Shown: in pieces, positions 24,429 to 33,982 of the stretch
Position numbering within the stretch: position 1 is the stretch's first letter
How the letters are laid out: each line of letters starts with the position of its first letter
Source: Flavobacteriales bacterium
GTDB lineage: Bacteria; Bacteroidota; Bacteroidia; Flavobacteriales_F; PHOS-HE28
Length of the DNA stretch: 64,000 bases
NCBI GenBank assembly: GCA_016703005.1
Contig: JADJCX010000033.1
Span: 248,001 to 312,000, forward strand
Reading direction: 5' to 3'
The notes under the pieces: generated by a model
Seen by the model: only the letters and a program-made list of their open reading frames with translations
Told to the model about the DNA's origin: nothing
The model's database searches: none
Translations under genes and position numbers: made by a program

Positions 24429-26303
24429 TCACTGCACCACGACCACGCGGGCAAGGGGTATCGAGCGTTCACCATCCAGCAGGATATAGCTGCCGATCGC
24501 TGCGTTGGGCATGGTGATCTCCAGTTCGTTGTCGGACGTTCGACGCACAGTTATCGCGACTTGTTCGCCCAAGGGGTCGAACAACAGGGGTGTCCCGGAG
24601 AATCCATCCACGTGAAAAGTGCCTTGGCTGGGCTGCGGCCATACACTCACCACTTCAGGTGCGTTGCGGTAAACGGCCACCACCGAGGAATAGGTGAACA
24701 CCCCGCCAACATCCACTTGCTTCAACCTGTAATAGCTCTGACCATCGAGGGGGGCTGTGTCGATGAATGCGTAATCGGTGCGCGTCTGACTGTTCCCTGC
24801 ACCCATAACGTTTCCAATGCGGTACCATACTTCGCCTTCCGTGGAACGTTCCACTTCGAAATGGTCGTTGTTCGATTCCGATGCCGTGCTCCATTCGTTG
24901 CGTACGGTTGCTTCCACGTTGAACGCGTTGAAATAGAGCATCTCCACAGGGAGCACCGTGACGCCGCATGCAATACCGGCCGAACCGAAGAAGTCGAGCG
25001 TTACCGTTGCGTTCACGAAGCTCCAGTTGCTCAAACAGCTTATGAATTGATCACCCGCGGCAACGGCCAACGGTGGCGCGTAGTTTCCGGGGTTGCCGCC
25101 CGGGGGCACAGGGTTCGCCAATCCAGTGCCACCGACGGTGGTGGCGTTCCAAACACAGCGGACCGGTGGAAGTGTGTTACTGGCGATGCCGTTGCAGGTG
25201 GCTGCGCCGTTCAACGGCCACATCTCCCAGTCGTAGAAACCCACTTGTTGTCCACCTGCACCAAAGGCGAACTGCAATGAACCCGGAGTGGCGACAGTGA
25301 ACATGATCCACGAACTGTTCAATTCACAGGCGAGCAGGCAGCCGAAGGGTGCCGTTCCGCCCCACGGTCCGCCACTGAAGAAAGAAGGATTGCTGACCGA
25401 GCCCGGCGCTGGCACTTCGTTCACATTGCCGAAACCGCTTGGTGTGATCGTGAACTGGTATGGATCGCAGGCGCAACCTGCGGTTGCACAATCGCCGCCC
25501 GGAGGCAACGGGCCGCAGCCACCGCCAGGGCCGGTGCCGGGCAACGTACCGCCACCTCCGGGTCCACCTCCGCCGGGCCCACCGCCACCGGGGTTGGCGC
25601 AACTTCCGCCATCGATGGAGATGTTCACCGTGCCCGTTGCACCGCTGGCCAAAGTTCCAGTGTAGACGATCAGGCCAGCGTCGTCGGTGATCGTGATCGA
25701 GCCACCCTGCCATCCATTGTTGCCGGTGTCGTTCATCACGAGCACCAGACAAGTCGGGTCGAGGCAAAGTGTGTCGTTGGTGTTCGATCCGCCACCGCTG
25801 ATCGTTACGCTGTTCAGCGAAAGCGTCCAGGACATTTGGCCGGGCGATGCCCCGGGATCACTGTTGATGTAATACGGGTTCTGGCCTCCAGTGCAGTTAT
25901 TCCCACCACCGATGTTGCAATCGCCATTGCCGAGTTCGAATTGCTCGAAGTCTTGGGAACCGTTGTTCAAAGTGGTGTGGTCATCCCAACCGCCCGCTTC
26001 TTCCTCAATGTCCCAATCCAAGCCATCCCAGCCGTCGCCTCCACTGTCGAACATGAGCAAGGTGTAGCAGCCGTCGGGCAAACAGATCGTCACTGGGCCG
26101 AAGGGCGCACCTCCACTGATCCATGTCACCCCGAATTGGTCCACTAGGTTCCAGCTGATCTCGCTGGCGTTTGGATCATCCGGCATCTCAATGATGTAGT
26201 TGGTGCATTGCGCCTTCCCTGATCGCGCGACCATTGCCGCGCCGAACAGAAGCAGATAACGGAGAACCGTGAGGCGTTGGATGTGGGGTAGCATTGCTGA
26301 CAT
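24429..26303 (-). CDS. Large secreted protein with T9SS sorting domain
   Basis: About 624 residues. A signal peptide ends near residue 31 (LLLFGAAMVARSGKAQ); the ATG at 26294 is an alternative start. Two related beta modules (about residues 32-130 and 130-235) share the pattern CLPDGCYTLLMFDSGGDGWDG / CLDPTCLVLVMNDTGNNGWQG. A Gly/Pro linker (residues ~238-270) separates them from a third region. The sequence then runs LPVEMLYFNAFNVEATVRNEW, a typical Bacteroidota pre-CTD domain, into a T9SS-type sorting domain ending in VVVQ. Likely surface exposed or released. Function unknown. Confidence 0.85.
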   Translation of the reverse strand: MSAMLPHIQRLTVLRYLLLFGAAMVARSGKAQCTNYIIEMPDDPNASEISWNLVDQFGVTWISGGAPFGPVTICLPDGCYTLLMFDSGGDGWDGLDWDIEEEAGGWDDHTTLNNGSQDFEQFELGNGDCNIGGGNNCTGGQNPYYINSDPGASPGQMSWTLSLNSVTISGGGSNTNDTLCLDPTCLVLVMNDTGNNGWQGGSITITDDAGLIVYTGTLASGATGTVNISIDGGSCANPGGGGPGGGGPGGGGTLPGTGPGGGCGPLPPGGDCATAGCACDPYQFTITPSGFGNVNEVPAPGSVSNPSFFSGGPWGGTAPFGCLLACELNSSWIMFTVATPGSLQFAFGAGGQQVGFYDWEMWPLNGAATCNGIASNTLPPVRCVWNATTVGGTGLANPVPPGGNPGNYAPPLAVAAGDQFISCLSNWSFVNATVTLDFFGSAGIACGVTVLPVEMLYFNAFNVEATVRNEWSTASESNNDHFEVERSTEGEVWYRIGNVMGAGNSQTRTDYAFIDTAPLDGQSYYRLKQVDVGGVFTYSSVVAVYRNAPEVVSVWPQPSQGTFHVDGFSGTPLLFDPLGEQVAITVRRTSDNELEITMPNAAIGSYILLDGERSIPLARVVVVQ

Positions 26304-26503
26304 CGAAGCACGCTCAATGATCAGTCCAGGACGAATCGAGCCCGACGGAACGGTAACAAGCAGGGATGAAGCAGAAGTTCACGTTCAAGCGAACAGATTT
26401 ACCATGGTTGGACCGACCGCCAGCACTCCGGAAACGATCGCATGCATGCGATCCGCGGCAGATGGTATTTCCTGTGCATCGTGAGGAACCACCAACCTGG
26501 CGT

Positions 26504-28153
26504 TCAGTGTTGAACGATGACGCGTTGCGTACGGCCCTTCACCCTCACGAAGTAGATGCCCTCGCTCCATGCGCTCACGTCGATGATGCCGGTGCGAGTA
26601 GAGATGATGCGTTGGCCAAGTGCGTCGAAGACCTCCACGGGCATGTTGACCCGCGCGCTGTGGATGAACAGCATCCCGCTCGCGGGGTTCGGCCAAAGCC
26701 CACTTGCGCGTTCAGTGATCTCCAATGAACCCGTGCTGATGTCATTGAACGTGTCGTTCAACTTCGCGATGAACAGGTTCGGATCCGCGCAGCACGACAC
26801 GTAGTTCCAGTTCAGCCATTGCGTGGACCCCCATGTGGAGCCGGTGAGATAGAAGGTGCTGTCGTTGGCGAGCGCGAGGCCAAAGCCGACATCGTCGGAC
26901 CCGCCACCCATGCGTTCAGCATACATGATCTGGCCGTTCGCATCATAGCGCGCGATGAAACAATGGAGGCTTTGCGATACGATATCCACCTGGATGCCAT
27001 CGAACACCGCATAGGGGATGTTGCCACCGAGCATGCCGGTGATCACGGTATTGCCTTGCGCATCGGCGATGATGTCCAACGCCTCGTCGTTCTGTTCACT
27101 TCCACCGCGCCGCAACCAAAGCACAATGCCGTTCGGGTCCAGCTTCGCGGTGAAGACCTCATCGTCGTAGAACGTATGGCCTATGAAGCTGTGCGCGCCG
27201 AAGGTCACCGTATCGCCGCTGCATTCCCCCGTGACGTAGCTGTTTTCCATCGCGTCGATAGCCAGGCCTTCGAGCCAGGAACCATAAGTGGTGTTGTTGC
27301 CGCCACCAGCGGTGATCCACTGGGCGGTCAGCGCATCGTCGAGCTTCAGGGTGAATGTGCTGGATGTGGGGGCGTACACGCTGGAGCCGTCCAATTGCAG
27401 TTCCCCCCAGGAGCCACCGCCCACATAGATGTTCCCGGTGACCGGCGCGACCTCCACGGCCGTTGCCTGTTGGCTGTTGGCGCTGTCGGCCAGTAGCAAG
27501 AGGTCGGTTAGCGTGCCGTCCGGCAGGTAGCGGGCAAGCACGCCTTTGTTCGCGGTTGAGATGATCGTCTGTCCGTCGAACACGTTGGTGCCATCAGCGG
27601 AACCCACAGCCACGATGCGCCCTTGATCGTCGATGTCAAGATCGTTGAAGCGCGCACCATATGGTGTGCCCCCTCCGTGACGCATCCATTGGAAGTTTCC
27701 GTTCAGATCATACTTCACCAGGAAAGCGTGCAGGCTGTTGCCGTTGTAGGTGAACGAATCCGTCCCGAAGTACACGGTGGGGTTCGCGAACTGCGTGCGC
27801 ATCAGGCCACAAGCGTACACCGCGTTATCGGCCGTCGAGACTTTCACGGCCGTCTCCTGAATGTCCACGAATCCGGGTCCTCCGAAGGTGCGCACCCATA
27901 GCACTACGCCGAGCGTGTTGTACTTCGCGATGCAACCATCCTGATGCGCCTGCACAGGAAGTCCCGAGAACTGGCTGTCGATGGAGAGGTGACCGAGCAC
28001 GTAAGCATTCCCGTTCGCGTCCGTGTCGACCGCATCACCGTGCTCGTTGCCGGAGAACGGTGTAGAACCCGCATCGCGCATCCATTGAATGGATTGCGAC
28101 TTCGCTTGGAAGGCGAGAAGAATGACGAACAGCGGCGTAGTGAGCGATTTCAT
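26504..28153 (-). CDS. Secreted beta-propeller-like (SBBP-type) T9SS protein
   Basis: 549 residues. The start at 28153 gives a signal peptide (MKSLTTPLFVILLAFQAKSQ); the ATG at 28204 lies inside the upstream remnant. The body consists of repeats of about 55 residues with the pattern DA-x-GN-x-YV-x-G followed by aromatic-rich WxRxxGG strands (GNAYVLGHLS, GNIYVGGGSW, ENSYVTGECSG). This fits SBBP-type seven-bladed propellers. The end (LWPNPASGMLFIHSARVNMP ... FVRVKGRTQRVIVQH) is a T9SS type A sorting domain. It was probably co-transcribed with the decayed anchor-L gene 10 bases upstream. Confidence 0.87.
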   Translation of the reverse strand: MKSLTTPLFVILLAFQAKSQSIQWMRDAGSTPFSGNEHGDAVDTDANGNAYVLGHLSIDSQFSGLPVQAHQDGCIAKYNTLGVVLWVRTFGGPGFVDIQETAVKVSTADNAVYACGLMRTQFANPTVYFGTDSFTYNGNSLHAFLVKYDLNGNFQWMRHGGGTPYGARFNDLDIDDQGRIVAVGSADGTNVFDGQTIISTANKGVLARYLPDGTLTDLLLLADSANSQQATAVEVAPVTGNIYVGGGSWGELQLDGSSVYAPTSSTFTLKLDDALTAQWITAGGGNNTTYGSWLEGLAIDAMENSYVTGECSGDTVTFGAHSFIGHTFYDDEVFTAKLDPNGIVLWLRRGGSEQNDEALDIIADAQGNTVITGMLGGNIPYAVFDGIQVDIVSQSLHCFIARYDANGQIMYAERMGGGSDDVGFGLALANDSTFYLTGSTWGSTQWLNWNYVSCCADPNLFIAKLNDTFNDISTGSLEITERASGLWPNPASGMLFIHSARVNMPVEVFDALGQRIISTRTGIIDVSAWSEGIYFVRVKGRTQRVIVQH

Positions 28154-28163
28154 GGAACTTGGA

Positions 28164-28855
28164 TCAGTGTTGGACGGCGAAGCGGATGACCCCGACTTCG
28201 TCACTGGTGAACTTCAGGAAGTAGATGCCGTCCATCCATGTGCGTACATCGATCATGCCATCGTGGATCGCGATGGGCATATGTTGGCCCAAGGCGTCGA
28301 ACACCTCGTACCCTGCATGGTTTGCAGGCGTTCCAACACGCGCTGTGGTTGATTCGGGGTTCAGAAAGATTCCGGGGCGATGGCTCCCCAGCGGTTCCTC
28401 GTTCACCCCAACGGCGTTTCCGAGGTATTCCTCTGAACAGAAGCAGGAAAGGGAGATGGAATCGCCCGTGGGCACGAAGTCGAACTCCAGGCTTGCGATG
28501 TCCATGCACATGGCAGCCGCAACGTTGTCCAGATCATCGTCCGCGACAAAATTGTCCAAGACCTCAACCTGCATGCTGCCGCTGTTGTTCGGCCCGGGTG
28601 CCACCGTGATGCCGCCGGTACACAACACTAGGCCGCTGTTCATGGCCAGCACGGTGGCCGATCCATCGAAGTAACCGACCTGTGGTTGGTGAGGTTGCCC
28701 GGCAGGTTGTTGAAGGTGACGTTACTTACTGTTACACCCGTGCCGAGCAGCGTGTTCTGGACCAGTTGCTCAGCTGTAAGCGTGCCGTTGAGCAGCAATT
28801 GCGCGTGGCCGATGAGGGTGGTGCACAGTGAGAGGGCAAGGAGCACAGGGCGCAT
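28164..28855 (-). pseudogene. Decayed choice-of-anchor L / T9SS protein
   Basis: The 5' part encodes a signal peptide and the start of an anchor-L domain (GTGVTVSNVTFNNLPGNLTN). At about 28679-28684 one base is missing. In the next frame it continues VGYFDGSATVLAMNSGLVLC, then EFDFVPTGDSISL and CSEEYLGN. The expected FNDAFGIFLSG-type core and the following ~100 residues are absent. The frame runs straight into a T9SS sorting domain (VFDALGQHMPIAIHDGMIDV ... RFAVQH), resembling that of the downstream gene. The combination of frameshift and internal deletion indicates real decay. Compare with the intact relative at 3836-4840. Confidence 0.8.
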
Positions 28856-29386
28856 GGTGTAGTTCTTCGGGAACGAAATTCACCTGATGCAGTGGCGTTG
28901 CTGCGTCCGTGTGGCTGGGGCGGAGGATGTTGTGGACGAAACGGGCTATGGGTGGGAAGAACCGTTGGTCAAGGTGCGCCATGCGCAGGGTGCGGACGGT
29001 TCCTTCCCGATCAAGACCACCACGCATCTATCGACGTAATGACACATCCAGTGCGCGTAATCGTGTCGCCCGTTGATCCGCATCGCTACGTCAACGTCTT
29101 TTCCCGTTTCGTCCGGGCCACGTTGCCTGAGGGCTCTGAATGGCGGTGCTTCGCGGTTGCTTGCTGCAACCGCAAAATGGTCAACGTTCTCTGTGACCAA
29201 CGTTGCCCACGCACAAGCAGGAATCGACAATAGCCAACAATATCCAAGTTATCATCGAACCATAGGGAACACCTCATCCAGGAACATTCGCCAGAGCTGA
29301 TGGATGTCACAGGTTACTTCCTCGACTACACGTCAATTGCTGCCGATCAGCAGCATAGCGCATCGACCAACACCAAGTATCGACCA
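28856..29386. other. 531-base divergent intergenic region, no gene seen
   Basis: Several short frames cross this stretch on both strands, but none has a coherent protein pattern or signal peptide. No tRNA, strong hairpin or promoter matching TTG-N19-TANNTTTG was found. It is locally less GC-rich near 29220-29290 and must hold the start signals for the divergent genes. Confidence 0.5.
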
Positions 29387-31312
29387 ATGACCCGACATCT
29401 GACCATCGCGCTGCTTACAGCCACATGCGCGCTGCAAGCCCAGGTAACCGTTGACTGGAACCAACCCGTGAGCGGGCTGGCCGTGGCACTTGACCAGTCG
29501 AACAATGTGTTCACTGTCAACTACAACTACGCGCTTGGCGGGGATATAACCCTGATCAAGCGGAACTCGGCTGGCACCGAGCTGTGGCAAGCCTTCTTCG
29601 ATCAGACGAGCACCACCATGTTCGACAAGGCAACGTGGGTCGCAACGGATCAAGCTGGCAATGCCATTGTCACGGGTACGGTCATGTCCGGGTATTCCAA
29701 CCCGGTGAACGCGAACAGCATCGTAATGAAGTTCAGCCCGAGCGGCACGTTGCTGTGGCGGCAGGTATACGAGACCTTCTTCGACGGTTCTTACACGAAA
29801 AAGTGCATCGTTGACAAGGCGAACAACATCTACGTTTTCGGTGTGGGCACAGGACCGAACGGTCAGGTGACCAAGGTGAAGAAGTTCGCGCCGAACGGAA
29901 CCGCGCTCTGGTCATGGTTCGACCCCGTGGGCATCGGCGCTCCACTGAACATCAAGTTCACACCGGACAGCAACCTGGTGATCGTGTGCCGGGGAACCAA
30001 CGCCAACGGCTACGCGAAGATCGACCGCAACGGCAATGGCATCTGGAGCCTTGCCGCAGTGAATAGCCTTACTACCGGCGACGCTGCAGGTGACGCCGCT
30101 GGCAACACCTATTGCGTGAACGGGGAGTATCCCGGCGGTGCGGCAAGTGTGATCATGAAACTTTCACCCACCGGTGCGATGGTGTGGCAGACCCCGCACG
30201 CGATCACCGCGTATCGTGTGGAAGTAGGTACCGACCAGGCGCCGGTGATCAGCGGATTCCCGACGGGCGGCGGTGCCGGTGCCGCGTTCTTGAAAGCGGA
30301 TGTGAACGGGGCCTTGGTATGGTCCAACCAGAATGCGGACGGGCCGAACATGTTCCTCCAACACGCGCAAATGATGATGGACCAGTACGACAACGCCTAC
30401 CTGTGCGCAGGCACCTTGTTCGCCATGGGCATCTGCAAAGTGAACAGCGACGGCACCACAGGTTGGTACGTGACGACGTCAAGCAGTGGGTCCTTCGCCT
30501 TCGCGCTGGGCAGCGACTACAACGTGTATGTGACCGGTGGTGGCACAGCGCGACTGGGGCAAACCGCACCTGCCGTCGTCCTCCTCTCGCCGAAGGTCTT
30601 TCTCGAAGGCCCGTTCGTTCCCGGCATCGGGTTGATGGACGATGCCTTGCGCACCAACGGACTGATCCCCTTGAACGAACCGTACGCCGCGCTTGGCTAT
30701 GTCCATACCGGTCCCGCAGGCGGACCAACAACAGCAGGCGTGTTGTCCGTTGCTGGCAACAACGCGATCGTGGATTGGGTGTTGGTCGAGTTGCGCGATG
30801 GGCTCGACATGACTTCCGTTATCCGATCACGCAGCGCATTGGTACAACGCGATGGTGACGTAGTGGATACCGATGGGACCAGCCCTGTTCCGTTCGCGGC
30901 GCCGACAGGCAACTATTTCGTGGCCATCAAACACCGGAACCATCTGGGTTGCGTGACAGCAGTTCCTTTAGCACTGAGCGGGAACGTGGTGATCGTGGAC
31001 CTGACATCGAGCGGCACGAACACCTACGGCACCGACGCGCGCAAAGTGATGGGAGCGTGGACCACGCTCTGGGCCGGCGACGCCACCTTCAACGGTGAAC
31101 TCAAGTACACCGGCGTCCTGAACGATCGTGATCCGATCCTTGTACGCATTGGCGGAGTCATCCCTACCAATACCGTGGTAGGGTACTTCGGGGAAGACAC
31201 GAACCTTGATGGTACGGTCAAGTACATCGGTGTCTTGAATGATCGCGATCCGATCCTGGTGAACATCGGTGGAGTGGTACCGACCAATACGCGGCCTGCA
31301 CAACTGCCGTGA
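29387..31312 (+). CDS. Secreted beta-propeller-like protein with dockerin-like tandem C-terminus
   Basis: 641 residues with a signal peptide (MTRHLTIALLTATCALQAQ). The start at 29387 is preferred over 29300 for that reason. Residues 20-430 carry SBBP-like repeats (GNAIVTGTVMSG, NNIYVFGVGTG, GNTYCVNGEYPG, YNVYVTGGGTAR). Residues ~430-560 form another beta domain. Instead of a T9SS sorting domain, the last ~78 residues are two copies of a ~38-residue unit, D-x-N-x-DG-x-(L/V)-KY-(T/I)-GVLNDRDPIL-V-x-IGGV-(I/V)-PTNT. The Asp/Asn pattern resembles calcium-binding dockerin loops. How it is secreted is unclear. Confidence 0.85.
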   Translation: MTRHLTIALLTATCALQAQVTVDWNQPVSGLAVALDQSNNVFTVNYNYALGGDITLIKRNSAGTELWQAFFDQTSTTMFDKATWVATDQAGNAIVTGTVMSGYSNPVNANSIVMKFSPSGTLLWRQVYETFFDGSYTKKCIVDKANNIYVFGVGTGPNGQVTKVKKFAPNGTALWSWFDPVGIGAPLNIKFTPDSNLVIVCRGTNANGYAKIDRNGNGIWSLAAVNSLTTGDAAGDAAGNTYCVNGEYPGGAASVIMKLSPTGAMVWQTPHAITAYRVEVGTDQAPVISGFPTGGGAGAAFLKADVNGALVWSNQNADGPNMFLQHAQMMMDQYDNAYLCAGTLFAMGICKVNSDGTTGWYVTTSSSGSFAFALGSDYNVYVTGGGTARLGQTAPAVVLLSPKVFLEGPFVPGIGLMDDALRTNGLIPLNEPYAALGYVHTGPAGGPTTAGVLSVAGNNAIVDWVLVELRDGLDMTSVIRSRSALVQRDGDVVDTDGTSPVPFAAPTGNYFVAIKHRNHLGCVTAVPLALSGNVVIVDLTSSGTNTYGTDARKVMGAWTTLWAGDATFNGELKYTGVLNDRDPILVRIGGVIPTNTVVGYFGEDTNLDGTVKYIGVLNDRDPILVNIGGVVPTNTRPAQLP

Positions 31313-31586
31313 TCGTGAAGAACCCTGATCGGTGTTGAACGTCGTAATGGGATCACTTCCAGATGAACCGTATTGGTGCACATGTCGAGCTTTTCGAAGG
31401 GGGCTTCGCGAAGGTCTTAGGCCCACGCCTCGCCTTGGGTGGTGAACATCGTTTCATCGATCGGAACGTACCATCATTCCACAGCGTAGATGCCTGGAGC
31501 GGGCACATCAGTGTGTTGATCGATCGAAGGTTGGGCCGAGGCGATACTTACCAGTACCGAAAGGCCGGCAGCGCATCCGTACCTCA

Positions 31587-33194
31587 TCAGTGTTTGATGA
31601 AGCGTGCGGTGAAGATCGCGTTCGCAGTGCGAAGACGAGCGACATACGTGCCGTTCGAAAGATGATCAGTGGCAATGGACGATCCATCAGCAGCCACTGG
31701 GGATATACTCCCGAGTACATCGGCCAATTCCACTTGTATTAAGCGCTCACCATCGGGCAGTTTGAAGGTTATGCGGTCCTGGGCCGGGTTCGGGTATGCA
31801 TTGATCACGGTTGTATTCTTGACCTCGCCGATCCCTACATCATCGTACAGCTTCCCATTGCGGTACACACGCGCGCCATACAACTCCCCGAAGGAGCCTT
31901 CCCAGAAGGCCACCACGCCGCCGTTGCCATCGGGCAAGTGGACGCGACGCTCATAGAACGGGTTGAAGGATGGAACGCAGAACACCACGGGTGCGGGCCA
32001 CGCCTGTGTACCGTCGTTGCGGATGCGCATGGCGGAATAGCCATCAAGGTTGCCATCGAAGGTGACGATAACTCCACCGCTATCGGACAGGACCAGTCCA
32101 GTGGTCGGTATGTATGTATTGGTCTGGATCGCGGGCACGCCATCGGCGGCCCACAGTTCGGCAGCCGTGTTCAGGTCGTACTTCTGGATGTAGAGGTCAC
32201 TGTTGGCCGCAGGTGGGCGGTTGTCCTCCCAGGCCACGAAGAGTTCGTTGGCGTTGGTGACGGCGACTGGATCTTGTTGCACGTACACCGCCAGGTCGCA
32301 CGCCACTTGCACCGCTGGCGACCATAACGAATTGCCCAACGTGTCGACGCGATGCATGCGCAGATCGTCGGCGGCAACTTCCCACACAGCGGTGAGCGCA
32401 CCGGCACCGTCCATGGTGGTGGCGAAGGCGTACTGAAGGCCGGTCCCATCCGCCAGATCGATGTATGCTGGCCAGGCGGCGGTGCCGAGGCTATCGAAGC
32501 GTTGCGCCTTCAAACATGTGCCGGCACCGTTGCTACAGCGAATACTGAACAGCACGCCGCCAGCACCATCGGGGTGGATCGTGTATGGGCCGAAGTAGTT
32601 GGAAGCGGTTGTTTGTCCTGGTAAGGGAAATAGCACGGTGCCATCCATTCGAACACGCTGCATCTTACAGCCGTACCCGCCACCGCCACAGCTCTCGCAA
32701 TAGGCCACTACGTAAGCGCAACTATCGCTTGCTACCACCTTCATGCTTCGGTAGTCCAGCCCGGTGAGCAATACCGATGGCTCAGCCCACAGCGCGTTCG
32801 CATTCGCATCGAAACGCATGGCCCGCACGGTATCCGCACCGTTGTTCGTGCTACCGGTCATGTACGCCACGATCACCGAACCGTCCGGCATCAGCAACGG
32901 CGCCACTTGGTTGATGCTCTTGATGGGGTTGCTCAGCAGCAGCTCGCCGTTCGGTGCCCACAGCGCATTTCCTTCGCTATCGAATTGCTGACCGTAGAGT
33001 TCAGCCTTGTTCGGGTCATTGCGCAGATCGCTCCAGAACACGTAGTACCCACTATCGGCGTCCGCAATAGCTCGCATGTGCCGTTGCTCGTTTGGCGCGT
33101 CGCACACCACTAATGGCAGGGCAGGGTCGGTGCTCCATTGTGCGGTTGAAGTCAGGTTGAACAACAGCGTGCAGAAGAGGAACAGTGGTTTCAT
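31587..33194 (-). CDS. Secreted beta-repeat protein with T9SS sorting domain
   Basis: 535 residues with a signal peptide (MKPLFLFCTLLFNLTSTAQ). The body has repeated strands such as YVFWSDLRND, LFVAWEDNRPP and VVAFWEGSFGE with adjacent QxFDSxGxxLW motifs. These are typical of propeller-like exoproteins of this phylum. The last ~80 residues are a T9SS type A sorting domain (NAYPNPAQDRITFKLPDGE ... LSNGTYVARLRT ... FTARFIKH). A 71-base element shared with the gene at 33297 ends 17 bases before its start. The 274-base gap to the convergent gene at 29387 holds nothing recognisable. Confidence 0.85.
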   Translation of the reverse strand: MKPLFLFCTLLFNLTSTAQWSTDPALPLVVCDAPNEQRHMRAIADADSGYYVFWSDLRNDPNKAELYGQQFDSEGNALWAPNGELLLSNPIKSINQVAPLLMPDGSVIVAYMTGSTNNGADTVRAMRFDANANALWAEPSVLLTGLDYRSMKVVASDSCAYVVAYCESCGGGGYGCKMQRVRMDGTVLFPLPGQTTASNYFGPYTIHPDGAGGVLFSIRCSNGAGTCLKAQRFDSLGTAAWPAYIDLADGTGLQYAFATTMDGAGALTAVWEVAADDLRMHRVDTLGNSLWSPAVQVACDLAVYVQQDPVAVTNANELFVAWEDNRPPAANSDLYIQKYDLNTAAELWAADGVPAIQTNTYIPTTGLVLSDSGGVIVTFDGNLDGYSAMRIRNDGTQAWPAPVVFCVPSFNPFYERRVHLPDGNGGVVAFWEGSFGELYGARVYRNGKLYDDVGIGEVKNTTVINAYPNPAQDRITFKLPDGERLIQVELADVLGSISPVAADGSSIATDHLSNGTYVARLRTANAIFTARFIKH

Positions 33195-33210
33195 TATCGG
33201 GGCGTTGGTG

Positions 33211-33281
33211 GTCGAAGCAAACGCAACGACTTCAGGCTGGATGAAAACTCCGAGCGAATGGTCGCAAAGCTGAGGGAGCGG
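33211..33281. repeat. 71-bp upstream element, copy 1
   Basis: About two thirds of the bases match the copy at 33911-33981, at equal length and almost equal distance (17 versus 18 bases) from the following minus-strand ATG. The most conserved parts are CGAAGCAAACGCAAC, AACTCCGAGCGA and GAGGGAGCGG. It probably contains the promoter and leader of the gene ending at 33194. Confidence 0.65.
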
Positions 33282-33296
33282 AAATGATGGAAGGCG

Positions 33297-33893
33297 CTAT
33301 CGGAAGATGAATCCTTGTGCATCCGCCGGTTCATCGTGCTCTATGAGCTTGATCGTGTTCCAGTTGACGATAGTGCCCTCGATGCTCCAATACCATCCGG
33401 GGAAGGTCAAACTCTCCATAGCGTATACCGGCTCGCCATCAACCGTACCTCGGTTGTGGCGGATCCAGCACATGTAGTTCGCGAAGTCGGGCATTTCAAG
33501 GATGGAAAGGCCGAGATCCACCTGCTTCAATTGCAGGATGCCGTTCACGTCTACTGGCACCCACCACTCTTCGGTACCGGGCATGTTCACGCCGTAAGCG
33601 AGCGGTCCGTTGGTCAGGTCGCGGCCGATCATCTCGATGCGGCAGTTGTCCTCTGTGGCAAGGTCACTGAGCGGATAGGAATTGCCCACTGATCCCCTGA
33701 ACACGAAGCCGCCGCCGTCATCGGCTTGTAGGTATCCCCAAGTGTCGGCATCCTCCTCCCAAGTGAATATGCCGGGAATGGGCACACCGAAGGTCTGTCC
33801 CACGAACGCGCTGCCCGGCTTAGTTTCTTCCTCCTTCTTGCAGGCCATGAGCAGCGCGGCGATGGTGAGGCAGGGAAGTATGAAGCGTTTCAT
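33297..33893 (-). CDS. Putative lipoprotein of unknown function
   Basis: 198 residues. The start at 33893 gives a lipoprotein signal with lipobox LLMAC (lipidated Cys near residue 18), followed by a charged KKEEETKPG segment. The rest is a single beta-rich domain with many Trp and Gly residues (GIFTWEEDADTWGYLQADDG, FPGWYWSIEGTIVNW). No family recognised. It is likely anchored in the outer or inner membrane. It is preceded by copy 2 of the 71-base element shared with its downstream neighbour. Confidence 0.75.
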   Translation of the reverse strand: MKRFILPCLTIAALLMACKKEEETKPGSAFVGQTFGVPIPGIFTWEEDADTWGYLQADDGGGFVFRGSVGNSYPLSDLATEDNCRIEMIGRDLTNGPLAYGVNMPGTEEWWVPVDVNGILQLKQVDLGLSILEMPDFANYMCWIRHNRGTVDGEPVYAMESLTFPGWYWSIEGTIVNWNTIKLIEHDEPADAQGFIFR

Positions 33894-33910
33894 GTTGTGT
33901 GCGTTGATGG

Positions 33911-33981
33911 GCCGAAGCAAACGCAACTATCGCCTGCCGGGTAGGAACTCCGAGCGAGCGGTCGCGGCGGCGAGGGAGCGG
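33911..33981. repeat. 71-bp upstream element, copy 2
   Basis: Homologous to 33211-33281 and located 18 bases before the lipoprotein start. It begins only 1 base after the stop of the SBBP gene, so the whole intergenic region is this element. A shorter related motif (GGCGAGGGAGCGGT) lies upstream of the gene starting at 36400. Confidence 0.65.
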
Positions 33982-33982
33982 T

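Noticed and set aside
25480..25620. CCACCG-rich repeat
   Set aside because: Explained by the Gly/Pro linker of the secreted protein on the minus strand; not an independent DNA repeat.
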